64,000 nucleotides of DNA. It comes from Pirellulales bacterium (GTDB lineage Bacteria > Planctomycetota > Planctomycetia > Pirellulales > JAEUIK01). The notes beneath the pieces are model-generated. The model worked only from the letters and a program-made list of their open reading frames with translations, did not search any database and was not told the origin of the DNA. Numbering within the stretch: position 1 is the first letter of the stretch; each line of letters begins with the position of its first letter. Location of the stretch: assembly GCA_019694455.1 (NCBI GenBank), contig JAIBBY010000007.1, forward strand, positions 58,722-122,721, in the 5' to 3' direction. Both the position numbers and the translations under genes were made by a program. Of this stretch, positions 52,857-61,145 are shown in pieces.

Positions 52857-53272
52857 GAGTAGCTCACGGGAAGATGCCCGAGTCAAACACATACGGTTCC
52901 ACAATAGACAGCCGCGTTCAGCCATTCCACGCGGCGGCGCGACAAGTCGCCAAACCAGGCTCCAGGCGTCCGGCGCACTCGGTACAATCGGCGCCACCCG
53001 CCTCAGCAAAGAGGCCGATACCGTCCAGTGGAGCAAAGGCGGCGGCTGTCGGGCGTAGCTAGTTCGTGGCCGCCGCACGACACATAAACGTGCTGCTCCT
53101 TGGAGCAGTTTGCCGGGTCGGCACAACTAGCGCGGCATCCAGTTGCTGCGAGCTGAATTGGCGATTCGCCACTCGACTTCAGCATGCTGCTGTTTCGATG
53201 AAAGCATTAATCCGCGCCGCGCGCGGCAGGCAGTTCCGTATGCGGCGTCCGACTCGTTCGATTGGAGAAGCC
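52857..53272. other. 416-base divergent spacer
   Basis: Between the PRC-barrel gene (minus) and the Pro-rich exported gene (plus). No supported gene. It contains a short CGGG/CCCG hairpin near 52866-52880, a perfect CTGCTC/GAGCAG hairpin at 53093-53108 and TGGCG/CGCCA at 53159-53171. The GGAG at about 53264 is the ribosome site of the next gene. Confidence 0.5.
53093..53108. promoter_or_regulatory. 6-bp hairpin-forming inverted repeat
   Basis: CTGCTC and GAGCAG with a CTTG loop (a seventh C-G pair closes on two bases). It lies 165 bases 5' of the plus-strand gene, within a divergent spacer. Stem is short and role unknown. Confidence 0.3.
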
Positions 53273-54193
53273 ATGCCGGCCCGTGGATGGATCGCGAACC
53301 TTGGTCGAGGCGTGTTGCTCGCGGCCGCATGGGCATATCAGGGCGGCGCGGCGCAGGCGCTCGACAATTCCCCCTGGTGCCGTTCGATCGGCATTGGCCA
53401 CGGTCCCGGATATCACGCCTACGAATGTTGTCCCGGGTATGGCAAATGGGCGCACCCAGTATACGGCGACCCTTGTGCGCGGCCCCGCTATCCCGGCGCT
53501 TATGGTTGCGGTCCGCAATGCGGCCAGTGTGGCCAATGCGGCACAAGCGCCAACATGTCGTATGGTGTGGCATCGGGGTATCCGGGAACGTTTGTCCCCG
53601 TCGCCGCGCCCTACATGGTGGCGCCGCAAGTCGTGCCGATGATTCCCCTGACTCCAGCCATTCAGCAGCCAACTCCCGCTGAGCCTCCCCCTGGCAGCGC
53701 GCCGGAAGAAGTGACGCCTGAAGAACTCAAAGAGGGGGAAGTGCTGCTACGAATCGAGCAGCCAGCGCTGGCGCTGGTCCAGCCCCCCAGGCAACCAGTC
53801 GCCAAGCGTCGTAGTCCGAACGTAGCCACTCCGGCGCCACGCACCTACGCCGGTTACTCAATTGGCTATGGCGCGACGAACACGCCGCCCGCGAAGAATC
53901 CTCTCGTTGTCGCCGGCCAATCCCTTGTCGCGCGGATGCGCCAACCGACCCAGGAGCAGCCGATGTATTACAGCGGTTTTGGCGTGCCGCTGGCCAGGCG
54001 AACGCATACTGCGGCGCCGCGGCCGTCTATCGACTCATTAGATTCGCACGAGGCCGAAGCGCCAGTCCTTGCGGAAGACCAGGAACTGGAGCCAATTGTC
54101 GACGACTCCGCGCCCCCCAAGCTGGTGCCCACCGATCTGGTCGAGGCCGTTCCGGTGTCGCGCCGCATCGCACGGGCGCCTGCCGCTCCTTAA
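53273..54193 (+). CDS. Exported Cys/Pro-rich surface protein
   Basis: 306 residues from ATG at 53273, with GGAGAAG directly upstream; the longer open frames begin without a ribosome site. The signal peptide is GRGVLLAAAWAYQGGAAQA, then a Gly/Tyr/Cys-rich segment (ECCPGYGKWAHPVYGDPCAR, GCGPQCGQCGQCG), a Pro-rich middle (TPAIQQPTPAEPPPGSAPEE) and an acidic end. No domain is recognised. The composition resembles structural surface proteins of planctomycetes that may cross-link through Cys. It precedes giant protein C, about 550 bases away on the same strand, with a terminator-like hairpin between. Confidence 0.7.
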   Translation: MPARGWIANLGRGVLLAAAWAYQGGAAQALDNSPWCRSIGIGHGPGYHAYECCPGYGKWAHPVYGDPCARPRYPGAYGCGPQCGQCGQCGTSANMSYGVASGYPGTFVPVAAPYMVAPQVVPMIPLTPAIQQPTPAEPPPGSAPEEVTPEELKEGEVLLRIEQPALALVQPPRQPVAKRRSPNVATPAPRTYAGYSIGYGATNTPPAKNPLVVAGQSLVARMRQPTQEQPMYYSGFGVPLARRTHTAAPRPSIDSLDSHEAEAPVLAEDQELEPIVDDSAPPKLVPTDLVEAVPVSRRIARAPAAP

Positions 54194-54244
54194 CAGGCCG
54201 CGCAACTGCCGCGGCGCTTGTCAGACGCGTCAGCAACAGCAATC

Positions 54245-54264
54245 GCCCCTCCTAAAGTAGGGGC
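54245..54264 (+). terminator. Short GC hairpin downstream of the exported protein gene
   Basis: GCCCCT and AGGGGC around an 8-base loop, 52 bases past the stop at 54193. No T-tract follows, so it would need a factor-dependent or U-less mode of termination. Confidence 0.3.
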
Positions 54265-54448
54265 TGCGTCTTGGGGACACCCCCGCTTGCGCTTCGATCG
54301 CAGCGCAATTCCCGCGCAAGACTAATGCGGCATTTCCTGGGTGAAAACCGGCGGATCAGCCGACAGGTTGCGCTCGCCAGCGGTCCCCATTCGCGCCGCC
54401 GAGGATTCACTGGCATTACGCCGGCCGATGGCGCCAGACAGACCTAAG

Positions 54449-54472
54449 AAAAGCCGTCGCAATTGGCTTTTT
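54449..54472 (+). terminator. Terminator-like hairpin with T-run
   Basis: AAAAGCC (54449-54455) and GGCTTTT (54465-54471) flank a 9-base loop and are followed by another T, the form of a Rho-independent terminator. It is 256 bases past the previous stop and 278 bases before giant protein C, so it could also be an attenuator in a long leader. Confidence 0.45.
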
Positions 54473-54518
54473 GGTCGTTGCCGGACCGTTTGTCCTTAAT
54501 TACCTTGGAAGCATTGCC

Positions 54519-54549
54519 GGAAATCTCGACGGAACGCGTCGACCTTTCC
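54519..54549. promoter_or_regulatory. Interrupted 11-bp hairpin upstream of giant protein C
   Basis: TCGACG (54526-54531) and CGTCGA (54537-54542) form a perfect 6-bp stem over a 5-base loop; two bases either side are unpaired, then GGAAA (54519-54523) pairs with TTTCC (54545-54549). It lies 200 bases before the ATG and 47 bases after the terminator-like hairpin. Possible leader structure. Confidence 0.4.
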
Positions 54550-54749
54550 CTACCGGAATCTCTTGACTTGTTTCCGGGCTGGGGCCGGTCATCGGCAGGA
54601 ACTCTCCTGATCCGCGTGGGTAACCCCCTCGCGGTCTTCACCGGATGAACCGGGTGGCAGGAGCCAACCAACGCAACCCTACGCGCTGGGACAGGCCATT
54701 TCGTTGCGCGCTGGCCCAATTTGCCAGGAAACCTAGAGCAGAGAGATCC

Positions 54750-57700
54750 ATGAATCTGAATCCGCTGCACTTGATTACTCGCCGGTTCGCCTCTGCCCCA
54801 ATCGGGACCAAGAAGCAGCTTCAAAAGCGCTCGCTGCAGCTCGAAACCCTTGAGCGCCGCGCGCTGCTCGCCATCGACGGCTACAACGCCTGGCACAACA
54901 CGGCCAATGCCACGGATGTGAACAACGACGGGCGCACCTCCGCCATGGACGCGTTGGCGATCATCAACGAACTCAATCGCGGTGGCTCGCGCCGGTTGGG
55001 CATGGCCGCCAATCTAATGGCCGCCAACCTCCCCGCCGCGCCGCAAGCGGCCGCCACGCCGAGCATGCTGTACGACGTCAACAACGATGGCGCCGTGAGC
55101 GCCATCGACGCGCTGCGCGTGGTCAATCAGTTGAACGCCGAGGCCGACACGCATCTCATGCAGGTCATCCTCAAAGTCACCGACAGCAACGGCGTCGAGT
55201 TGACCACATTGAACGTCGGTCAGTCCTTTGAGTTGCGAGCTTATGTGCAGGATCTGCGCGCCGATGGCGACGGCGTCTTTAGCGCTTGGGTCGATGTGAC
55301 CTACCAGGGAGGTCTTGCCGATGTGACTGGCAGCTTGGCCTACGGCGCCGATTTCCCCAATCAACAAGACGGCGATGCCAGTGTCGACGGCCTGATCGAC
55401 GAGGCGGGCGGGTTTGGCTTCGCCACGACCGACAATACCGAGCGGCTGCTATGGAAGGTTCCCATGCAGGCAACGGCGGTGGGAACATTAAACTTCGCCT
55501 CGAATGCGGCCGACGATGACGACCACGAGTATGGCATCCACGGCGACGAGAGCGCCCTCGATCCTGAGACTCAGGTGCTGTTTGGCGCCAAGAGCATCGA
55601 CGTCGTCGCCCCCACCGCATCGATCGCCAACAACTCCGTGGCAGAAGGGGACGCCGGCACGAAGACGCTCAATTTCACCGTCACTCTTTCGCAGGCCGCC
55701 ACCGAGGCGGTCTCCATCGACTGGGAGGCGTTGGCGCTCACCGAAGCCGGCGCCACCGATCTGGCCAGCGCCACCGACGATTTCGTCGCGGTAACCGGCT
55801 CGTTGCAGATCGCGGTCGGCCAGACCACCGGCACGATCAGCGTCACCATCAATGGCGACACCACCTTCGAGCCAAATGAGCGGTTCCTCGTGAAGCTCAC
55901 CGGCATCACTGGCGGCAACGCGGTGCTCAGCCCAACGCAGGCCGAGGCCATTGGCACGATCAACAACGACGATGCGCAACCCGCGTTGTCGATCAACGAC
56001 GTGTCGATCGTCGAAGGGAACGCCGGGCAGTCAATTCTCAAGTTCACGATATCGCTCAGCAACCCATCGGCCAGCCCTGTGTCGGTGAATGTGTCGACGC
56101 AAGACGGCACCGCCGTTTCCACGCCGCCGGGCGCCGATTACGAAGCGCTAACGAATTTCGCCGTGAACTTCCTGCCGGGCGAAACCTCGAAGGACGTCGA
56201 GGTGAAGATCAATGGCGATCTGCTTGACGAAGGCAACGAGACGTTCACCGCCAACCTTTCGGATGCGGTGGGCGCAACAATTGCCAAGGGCGTCGGTGCC
56301 GGGACCATTACCGACGATGATGGCCCCCCCACACTGTCCATTGCCGACGTCTCGATCACCGAAGGTGACGCCGGGACCAAGACAATGACCTTTGTCGCCA
56401 CCCTCAGCGCATCCAGCGCTCAGCAGGTGCGCGTCAGCTTTGGCACGCAGAACGGCACGGCCTCGTCGGGCGCAGGCGGCGACTATGTCACCAATAACGG
56501 TCTCTTGACGTTCGCTCCTGGCGAAACCGAAAAGTCGTTCACCGTCACCATCAATGGCGATCTCGTCCATGAGGCCGATGAAAAGTTCTTGGTAAAGCTC
56601 ACCAATTCGATCAACGCCACCATCGCCGATGACGTGGCCGAGGGAACCATCCTGAACGATGACGCCGCTCCCACGCTCGCGATCAGCTCGCCAACCATCG
56701 CCGAGGGGAATAGCGGAACCACGCTCCTCACCTACACCATCACTCGAACCGGCGCCACCGCGCTCCCCACGAGCGTCACGGTCTCCACCACCGAGGATGG
56801 CACGGCCAAATCGACCGCCGTGGCGCCGCTACTGGCTGACTTCACCGCCAAGTCCGAAGTCATCAATTTCGCCGCCAACGAGACTTCCAAAGAGTTCACC
56901 GTGACGGTGCTCGGCGATGCGATCTACGAAGCGGACGAAACGCTGATTGTTCGACTGACGGAAGCCACTGGCGCCACCATCACTACCGCCGATGGCGTCG
57001 GCACAATCACCAACGACGACACAGCGCCGAAGATTTCGATTGCCGATAGCCAGGTGGTGGAAGGCGACTCGGGCACAACCAACATCACCTTCACCATTAC
57101 TCTCTCGTCGCCGAGCGGACAGCCGCTACCAGTCGTGGTGGATGCCCTCACTACGCCGATCGACGGCATTCCCAACGCGGCCAAGAGCGGCGGCTCGATT
57201 GGAGATCCCGACGCCGATTACCTGGGCGCCGGCTTCACCGTGGAATTCGCGCCGGGAGAAACCTCCAAAACGGTGACCTACCAGGTGTTTGGCGACACCA
57301 CCATCGAGGCCGATGAAATCTTCAAGGTCCGTCTGGCCAACGCCGAAGGCGCGACTATCGACCGTCAGGAGGCGATCGGCACCATTCTCGACGACGACGC
57401 TCCTTCTATCTCTATCTCCGATGTCGTCAAGGTCGAGGGCAATACTGGCAACAGTCCGTTCACCCAATTCGTCTTTAACGTCACCCTCTCCAAAGAGTCA
57501 GACACGCCAATTTCTGTCAATTACAACACCACGCCCAATGGCGCGACCGCCGGCGCTGATTTTGAAGCAGTGACCAACGGCGTATTAACCTTCGCGGCCG
57601 GTGAAACCTCGAAGACAATCACCATCAACGTGGTCGGCGACACGCTCGACGAGAACGACGAAGGCTTCCGCGTGGTGCTGAGCAATCCCACCAATCTTGC

Positions 57701-58496
57701 CAAGTTGGCCGACGCCACTGCCGAAGCCACTATCACCGATGATGACGCGTCCCCCACAATTTCCATCACTGGGCCGACGACCGTGGAAGAGGGAGACAGC
57801 GGCCTCACGCCAATTCAATACACCATCAGCCTCAATACAGTCAGTGGCCGCGACGTCACCTTCCGCTTCGCGCTGGAGGGCATCACCGCCACAGTCGGCC
57901 AGGACGTGCAACTGCCGCCCATCACCCAGCCGATCACAATTCTCGCTGGTCAAACCACCGCCACCGTCACGGTGAACGTGGTTGGCGACCTGCTGGCCGA
58001 AGGCGCCGAAACCTTCCGCGCGCGAATCTCGGAAATCACCAATGCCGACCTCGCTGCTAGCGGAGACTCCGTGGTGACCACCATCACCGAGCAGGATCGC
58101 CTGGGCAGCATCAGCGGCTACGTGTATCACGACCCCAACGAGAACGGCTTGCGCGAAACTGGCGAGCGCGGTCTGGAAGGGGTGAAGATCACCCTGTTCA
58201 TTCGCGATTCCGTCACCGCCGCCATCCTCGACACCGAAGTGACGTACACCGATGGCGACGGCAAGTACACCTTCGCCGATCTGGTCGACGGCATCTACTC
58301 CATCGAAGAAGCGCAGCCCGAAGGCTTCACCGATGGTCGCGATTCCATCGGGCAGGGAGGGACTGTCCTCGGTTCCCCGAATGATCTGTTCCACGTGCGA
58401 ATCGCGCTGGGAGAAGTGCTGCAGAATTACAACTTCGGCGAGAAGGGTTTTGGCATCGGCAACATCTCCAAGAAGAACTTTATCGACTGGGACTAG
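54750..58496 (+). CDS. Giant surface protein C: LEPR-XLL, dockerin, cohesin-like module, seven Calx-beta repeats, SdrD-B
   Basis: 1248 residues from ATG at 54750, behind GAGAGA. Order: basic N-terminus; LEPR-XLL motif LETLERRALLAID (about 31-43); dockerin (TDVNNDGRTSAMDAL near 55 and DVNNDGAVSAIDAL near 108); cohesin-like module (about 136-290); seven Calx-beta repeats, each opening like SIADVSITEGDAGTKT; SdrD-B type domain (GSISGYVYHDPNENG, about 1120-1240); a short tail ending KKNFIDWD. The layout follows giant protein A, 40 kb away, apart from repeat number and a second cohesin-like module in A. Likely a calcium-dependent stalk on the cell surface. Confidence 0.88.
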   Translation: MNLNPLHLITRRFASAPIGTKKQLQKRSLQLETLERRALLAIDGYNAWHNTANATDVNNDGRTSAMDALAIINELNRGGSRRLGMAANLMAANLPAAPQAAATPSMLYDVNNDGAVSAIDALRVVNQLNAEADTHLMQVILKVTDSNGVELTTLNVGQSFELRAYVQDLRADGDGVFSAWVDVTYQGGLADVTGSLAYGADFPNQQDGDASVDGLIDEAGGFGFATTDNTERLLWKVPMQATAVGTLNFASNAADDDDHEYGIHGDESALDPETQVLFGAKSIDVVAPTASIANNSVAEGDAGTKTLNFTVTLSQAATEAVSIDWEALALTEAGATDLASATDDFVAVTGSLQIAVGQTTGTISVTINGDTTFEPNERFLVKLTGITGGNAVLSPTQAEAIGTINNDDAQPALSINDVSIVEGNAGQSILKFTISLSNPSASPVSVNVSTQDGTAVSTPPGADYEALTNFAVNFLPGETSKDVEVKINGDLLDEGNETFTANLSDAVGATIAKGVGAGTITDDDGPPTLSIADVSITEGDAGTKTMTFVATLSASSAQQVRVSFGTQNGTASSGAGGDYVTNNGLLTFAPGETEKSFTVTINGDLVHEADEKFLVKLTNSINATIADDVAEGTILNDDAAPTLAISSPTIAEGNSGTTLLTYTITRTGATALPTSVTVSTTEDGTAKSTAVAPLLADFTAKSEVINFAANETSKEFTVTVLGDAIYEADETLIVRLTEATGATITTADGVGTITNDDTAPKISIADSQVVEGDSGTTNITFTITLSSPSGQPLPVVVDALTTPIDGIPNAAKSGGSIGDPDADYLGAGFTVEFAPGETSKTVTYQVFGDTTIEADEIFKVRLANAEGATIDRQEAIGTILDDDAPSISISDVVKVEGNTGNSPFTQFVFNVTLSKESDTPISVNYNTTPNGATAGADFEAVTNGVLTFAAGETSKTITINVVGDTLDENDEGFRVVLSNPTNLAKLADATAEATITDDDASPTISITGPTTVEEGDSGLTPIQYTISLNTVSGRDVTFRFALEGITATVGQDVQLPPITQPITILAGQTTATVTVNVVGDLLAEGAETFRARISEITNADLAASGDSVVTTITEQDRLGSISGYVYHDPNENGLRETGERGLEGVKITLFIRDSVTAAILDTEVTYTDGDGKYTFADLVDGIYSIEEAQPEGFTDGRDSIGQGGTVLGSPNDLFHVRIALGEVLQNYNFGEKGFGIGNISKKNFIDWD
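55153..55610 (+). other. Cohesin-like module of giant protein C
   Basis: Directly after the dockerin. Landmarks YVQDLRADG, DGVFSAWVDVTYQGGLADV, GLIDEAGGFGFATTD, LLWKVPM and a later IHGDESALD segment follow the order in giants A and B. Length about 153 residues. It lacks the DPLG/TPLG turn seen in copies of A. Confidence 0.58.
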
Positions 58497-58498
58497 GT

Positions 58499-58513
58499 TG
58501 GCGCCTGACGCCA
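58499..58513. terminator. Short hairpin between convergent genes
   Basis: TGGCG and CGCCA flank five bases in the 37-base gap between giant protein C and modC. A 5-bp stem is weak, but this is where a bidirectional terminator would be expected. Confidence 0.3.
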
Positions 58514-58533
58514 GCCAGGGCGAAGGGCCGCTG

Positions 58534-59616
58534 CTAGCGGACAATCCGCAGGCTGTGGGTCTTCACCAGACAAACCACGCTGGCGCCACGCTCCAGCCCC
58601 AGCTCGCGCATCGCGTCGAGGGTGATTTCCGCCCACACGCGCTGTCCCACATCGACCTCGACAAACACCCCTTGCGCTAGTTCGATCAACTGCGTCACGC
58701 GCCCGCGCAGATGATTGCGTACGCTCATGCCCGCCAGGTCGCTGCGCGCCAAAATCACGTCCCGGGGAGAGAACGCGACCAGCGTCTCACCCGCCTGTTC
58801 CGGCGCCGCTGGCAACTGCAATTGCTGCTCGCCAATGCTGGCCATGGGCCGGCCGTCGACTTGCCGCCAATCGTCCACGCGCAGCAAGTTCATCGGCCCC
58901 GTCGCGTCGCTCCACGAGAGCGGCGTCGGCTGCGCAAGCGCGGTTTCCACGCTGCCTTGAGCCACCACTCTCCCGGCATCGATCACCACCACCTCGCTGG
59001 CCAATCGCCGCACATCCTCTTGAGAATGCGTGACAAACAGCGTCGACAACTTCCATTCGCAGAGCACGCGTTCCAAGTAACGCAAGATGCGATCCTTCAG
59101 CGACACGTCGAGCGCGGCCAATGCTTCGTCAAGCAACAGCAAACGCGGCGACGACAGCACGGCCCGACCCAGCGCCACCCGCTGTCGCTGTCCGCCAGAT
59201 AGCTGCGCCGGTTTGCGCTCCAGCAGATCTGCGAGTTCCAGCACGCTAATCACGCGCTCCGCGTCGACGCCATTACTATCTCCATTACCAACAGCGCCGC
59301 GCCGCCGCGTTCCAAAGCGCAAGTTGTCTTTCACGCTCAAATGCGGGAACAGCAATTGATCCTGCGCCACAATCGCTACTTGTCGCTGCTCAGGACGCAG
59401 ATTCACTCCCCGCGCCGTGTCGACCAATACGTCGCCCGCCACATGGATCGTTGCCCGATCGGCCGCGCGAAATCCGGCGATCATCTCCAAGACCGTCGTC
59501 TTGCCGCTCCCCGACGGGCCAAACAGCGCGGTGATCCCTTCGCCGGTCTCAAATGCCAGGTCCAACTCAAAGCCCGAACGATAACGGTGCTGGCAAGCGA
59601 ACCGCACGGCGCTCAT
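58534..59616 (-). CDS. modC: Molybdate ABC transporter ATP-binding protein
   Basis: 360 residues from ATG at 59616, which overlaps the modB stop as ATGA. Walker A is GPSGSGKTT (about 33-41), the signature is LSGGQRQRVALGRA and Walker B ends LLLLDEALAALD, followed by the switch His in THSQEDV. The C-terminal ~65 residues (SVRNHLRGRVTQLIELAQGV to the end) form the TOBE domain that binds molybdate in ModC, which separates it from other importers. It supplies ATP energy for molybdate uptake on the cytosolic face. Third gene of modABC on the minus strand. Converges on giant protein C. Confidence 0.95.
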   Translation of the reverse strand: MSAVRFACQHRYRSGFELDLAFETGEGITALFGPSGSGKTTVLEMIAGFRAADRATIHVAGDVLVDTARGVNLRPEQRQVAIVAQDQLLFPHLSVKDNLRFGTRRRGAVGNGDSNGVDAERVISVLELADLLERKPAQLSGGQRQRVALGRAVLSSPRLLLLDEALAALDVSLKDRILRYLERVLCEWKLSTLFVTHSQEDVRRLASEVVVIDAGRVVAQGSVETALAQPTPLSWSDATGPMNLLRVDDWRQVDGRPMASIGEQQLQLPAAPEQAGETLVAFSPRDVILARSDLAGMSVRNHLRGRVTQLIELAQGVFVEVDVGQRVWAEITLDAMRELGLERGASVVCLVKTHSLRIVR

Positions 59617-60284
59617 GAGATGCCCCCTCGCCGCTGTAGCCATTCGCTCGTCGCCAACGCCCCAAACGCCAGCGCGATCGAGACCAGCACCAAGGGCCAA
59701 CTTGTCTCTAATCCTCCAGGCTGGTTGGCGCGGCTAAAGATCGCCAGCGGCAACGTGCGCGTCTCGCCCGGTATGTCGCCCGCCAGCATGATCGTGGCGC
59801 CAAACTCGCCCAGCGCGCGAGCAAACCCTAGCGCCGCGCCCGCCACCACTCCCCCCCGCGCCAGCGGCAGCGAGATCGCGAAAAATGTTCGCCAGCGGCC
59901 GGCGCCCAGTCCGCGGGCAGCCTGTTCCAATCGCGGATCGATAGATTCAAATCCCAAGCGGGCCGCGCGGGTCATAAGCGGCAGGCTCACCACGCCGGCA
60001 GCCAGCGCCGCGGCTTGCCAAGTGAACACCACGCGCACCCCGATCGCGTCGAGCCACTCGCCAACGCCGCCGCGCGGCGAAAGCAATACCAGCAAGAGCC
60101 AACCGGTTACCACTGGCGGCAGCACCAGCGGCAGGTTGACCACTGTCTCCAAAATCCAACGCCCCCGATAGGGCCAGCGGGCAAGCACGTAGCCGAGTCC
60201 AACGGCGAGCGGCAGCATACCCAATACCGCGCAGGTGGCCACTTGCAGGCTTAACCACACGGCCATCCAGTCCGCCGCGTTCAT
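59613..60284 (-). CDS. modB: Molybdate ABC transporter permease
   Basis: 223 residues from ATG at 60284 (MNAADWMAVWLSLQVATCAV); the start overlaps the modA stop by ATGA. Five membrane spans are visible, beginning with WLSLQVATCAVLGMLPLAVG. The cytoplasmic EAA-like loop AARGLGAGRWRTFFAISLPL couples to ModC. LPLVLPPVVTGWLLLVL is a conserved ModB segment, with FARALGEFGATIMLAGDIPG later on, another ModB hallmark. It forms the channel for molybdate across the inner membrane. Confidence 0.95.
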   Translation of the reverse strand: MNAADWMAVWLSLQVATCAVLGMLPLAVGLGYVLARWPYRGRWILETVVNLPLVLPPVVTGWLLLVLLSPRGGVGEWLDAIGVRVVFTWQAAALAAGVVSLPLMTRAARLGFESIDPRLEQAARGLGAGRWRTFFAISLPLARGGVVAGAALGFARALGEFGATIMLAGDIPGETRTLPLAIFSRANQPGGLETSWPLVLVSIALAFGALATSEWLQRRGGIS

Positions 60285-61132
60285 GGAGACAATTCCGCCT
60301 TGGCGACATTCAAGACTTCTCCAGCCGCAAATCCATAGCCGCGGAAGATCGACGCGGCCTCGGCAGTACAAAGCCAATCATAGAACGCCCGCGCCTCGTC
60401 GCTCGCTGCGCCCTGTGTTTTGAGCAGCGCGATCGGGTAGCGCACCTGGCCCGCCAGCGCCGGGTCAATCGCCAGTGCGACGCGCACCTTCTTCGACGCC
60501 CGCGCGTCGGTCGCGTACACAATGCCGGCGTCGGCCGCGCCCTCTTCCACATAGGCCAGCGCGAAACGCACATCGTTGCCGCTCACCATCTTGCCGCGAA
60601 CCGCCTCCCAGATCTTCAACGTTTCCAATGCCTGGCGAGCGTACTTACCGGCGGGCACATGCTCTGGGTCGGCCACCGCCACGCGCCCCACCTGCGGCTT
60701 CGCCAGAACGCCGAGCGACGATAGTTCAACCTTGCTGTCTTGGGGGACCACCACGACCAGCGAGTTGGAAAGCAGTATCTGCGAGCGAGCGACCAACTTC
60801 CGTTCCGCCAAATATCGCGCCCAGTCTTCATCAGCCGACAAGAATAGATCGGCCGCGGCGCCAGCGGCGATCTGCTGCGCGAGTATCGACGACGCGCCGA
60901 ACGACGCGACGATCCTCTGGTTTGGATGCCGGGCGCGATACTCGTCGATCGCGGCGCTCAGCGCCTCGGTCGTGCTGGCTGCCGCGAAGATCGTGACTCG
61001 CGCGGCGTCATTGTCAGCGCGACCGCTGGCTGCTGATCCACTACAACCGCATAATAGCGCGATGCCGAGAAAACAAACGCAATACGGCCACGCCGTGCGG
61101 CGCAAAGGCGAGTCTACTTGCCTGCCGGCCAT
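60281..61132 (-). CDS. modA: Molybdate ABC transporter substrate-binding lipoprotein
   Basis: 283 residues from ATG at 61132. The N-terminal signal has the core CVCFLGIALLCGC, with Cys30 as probable lipidation site, so the protein is membrane-anchored outside the cytoplasm. The start of the mature fold RVTIFAAASTTEALSAAIDE and FGASSILAQQIAAGAAADLF match ModA. It captures molybdate or tungstate and hands it to ModB. It is 13 bases behind the stop of the DUF1501 gene on the same strand, so it may be read from that promoter. No conserved ModE box was identified upstream. Confidence 0.93.
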   Translation of the reverse strand: MAGRQVDSPLRRTAWPYCVCFLGIALLCGCSGSAASGRADNDAARVTIFAAASTTEALSAAIDEYRARHPNQRIVASFGASSILAQQIAAGAAADLFLSADEDWARYLAERKLVARSQILLSNSLVVVVPQDSKVELSSLGVLAKPQVGRVAVADPEHVPAGKYARQALETLKIWEAVRGKMVSGNDVRFALAYVEEGAADAGIVYATDARASKKVRVALAIDPALAGQVRYPIALLKTQGAASDEARAFYDWLCTAEAASIFRGYGFAAGEVLNVAKAELSP

Positions 61133-61145
61133 GCGCCTCTCGCGA

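Larger units (their letters stand above)
54194..54749. other. 556-base spacer upstream of giant protein C
   Basis: No gene beyond an upstream extension of the giant frame from 54645, which is unlikely to be translated because the LEPR-XLL motif lies the expected distance from the ATG at 54750. The stretch holds three inverted repeats: 54245-54264, 54449-54472 and 54519-54549. GAGAGA just before ATG 54750 can act as ribosome site. Confidence 0.55.
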
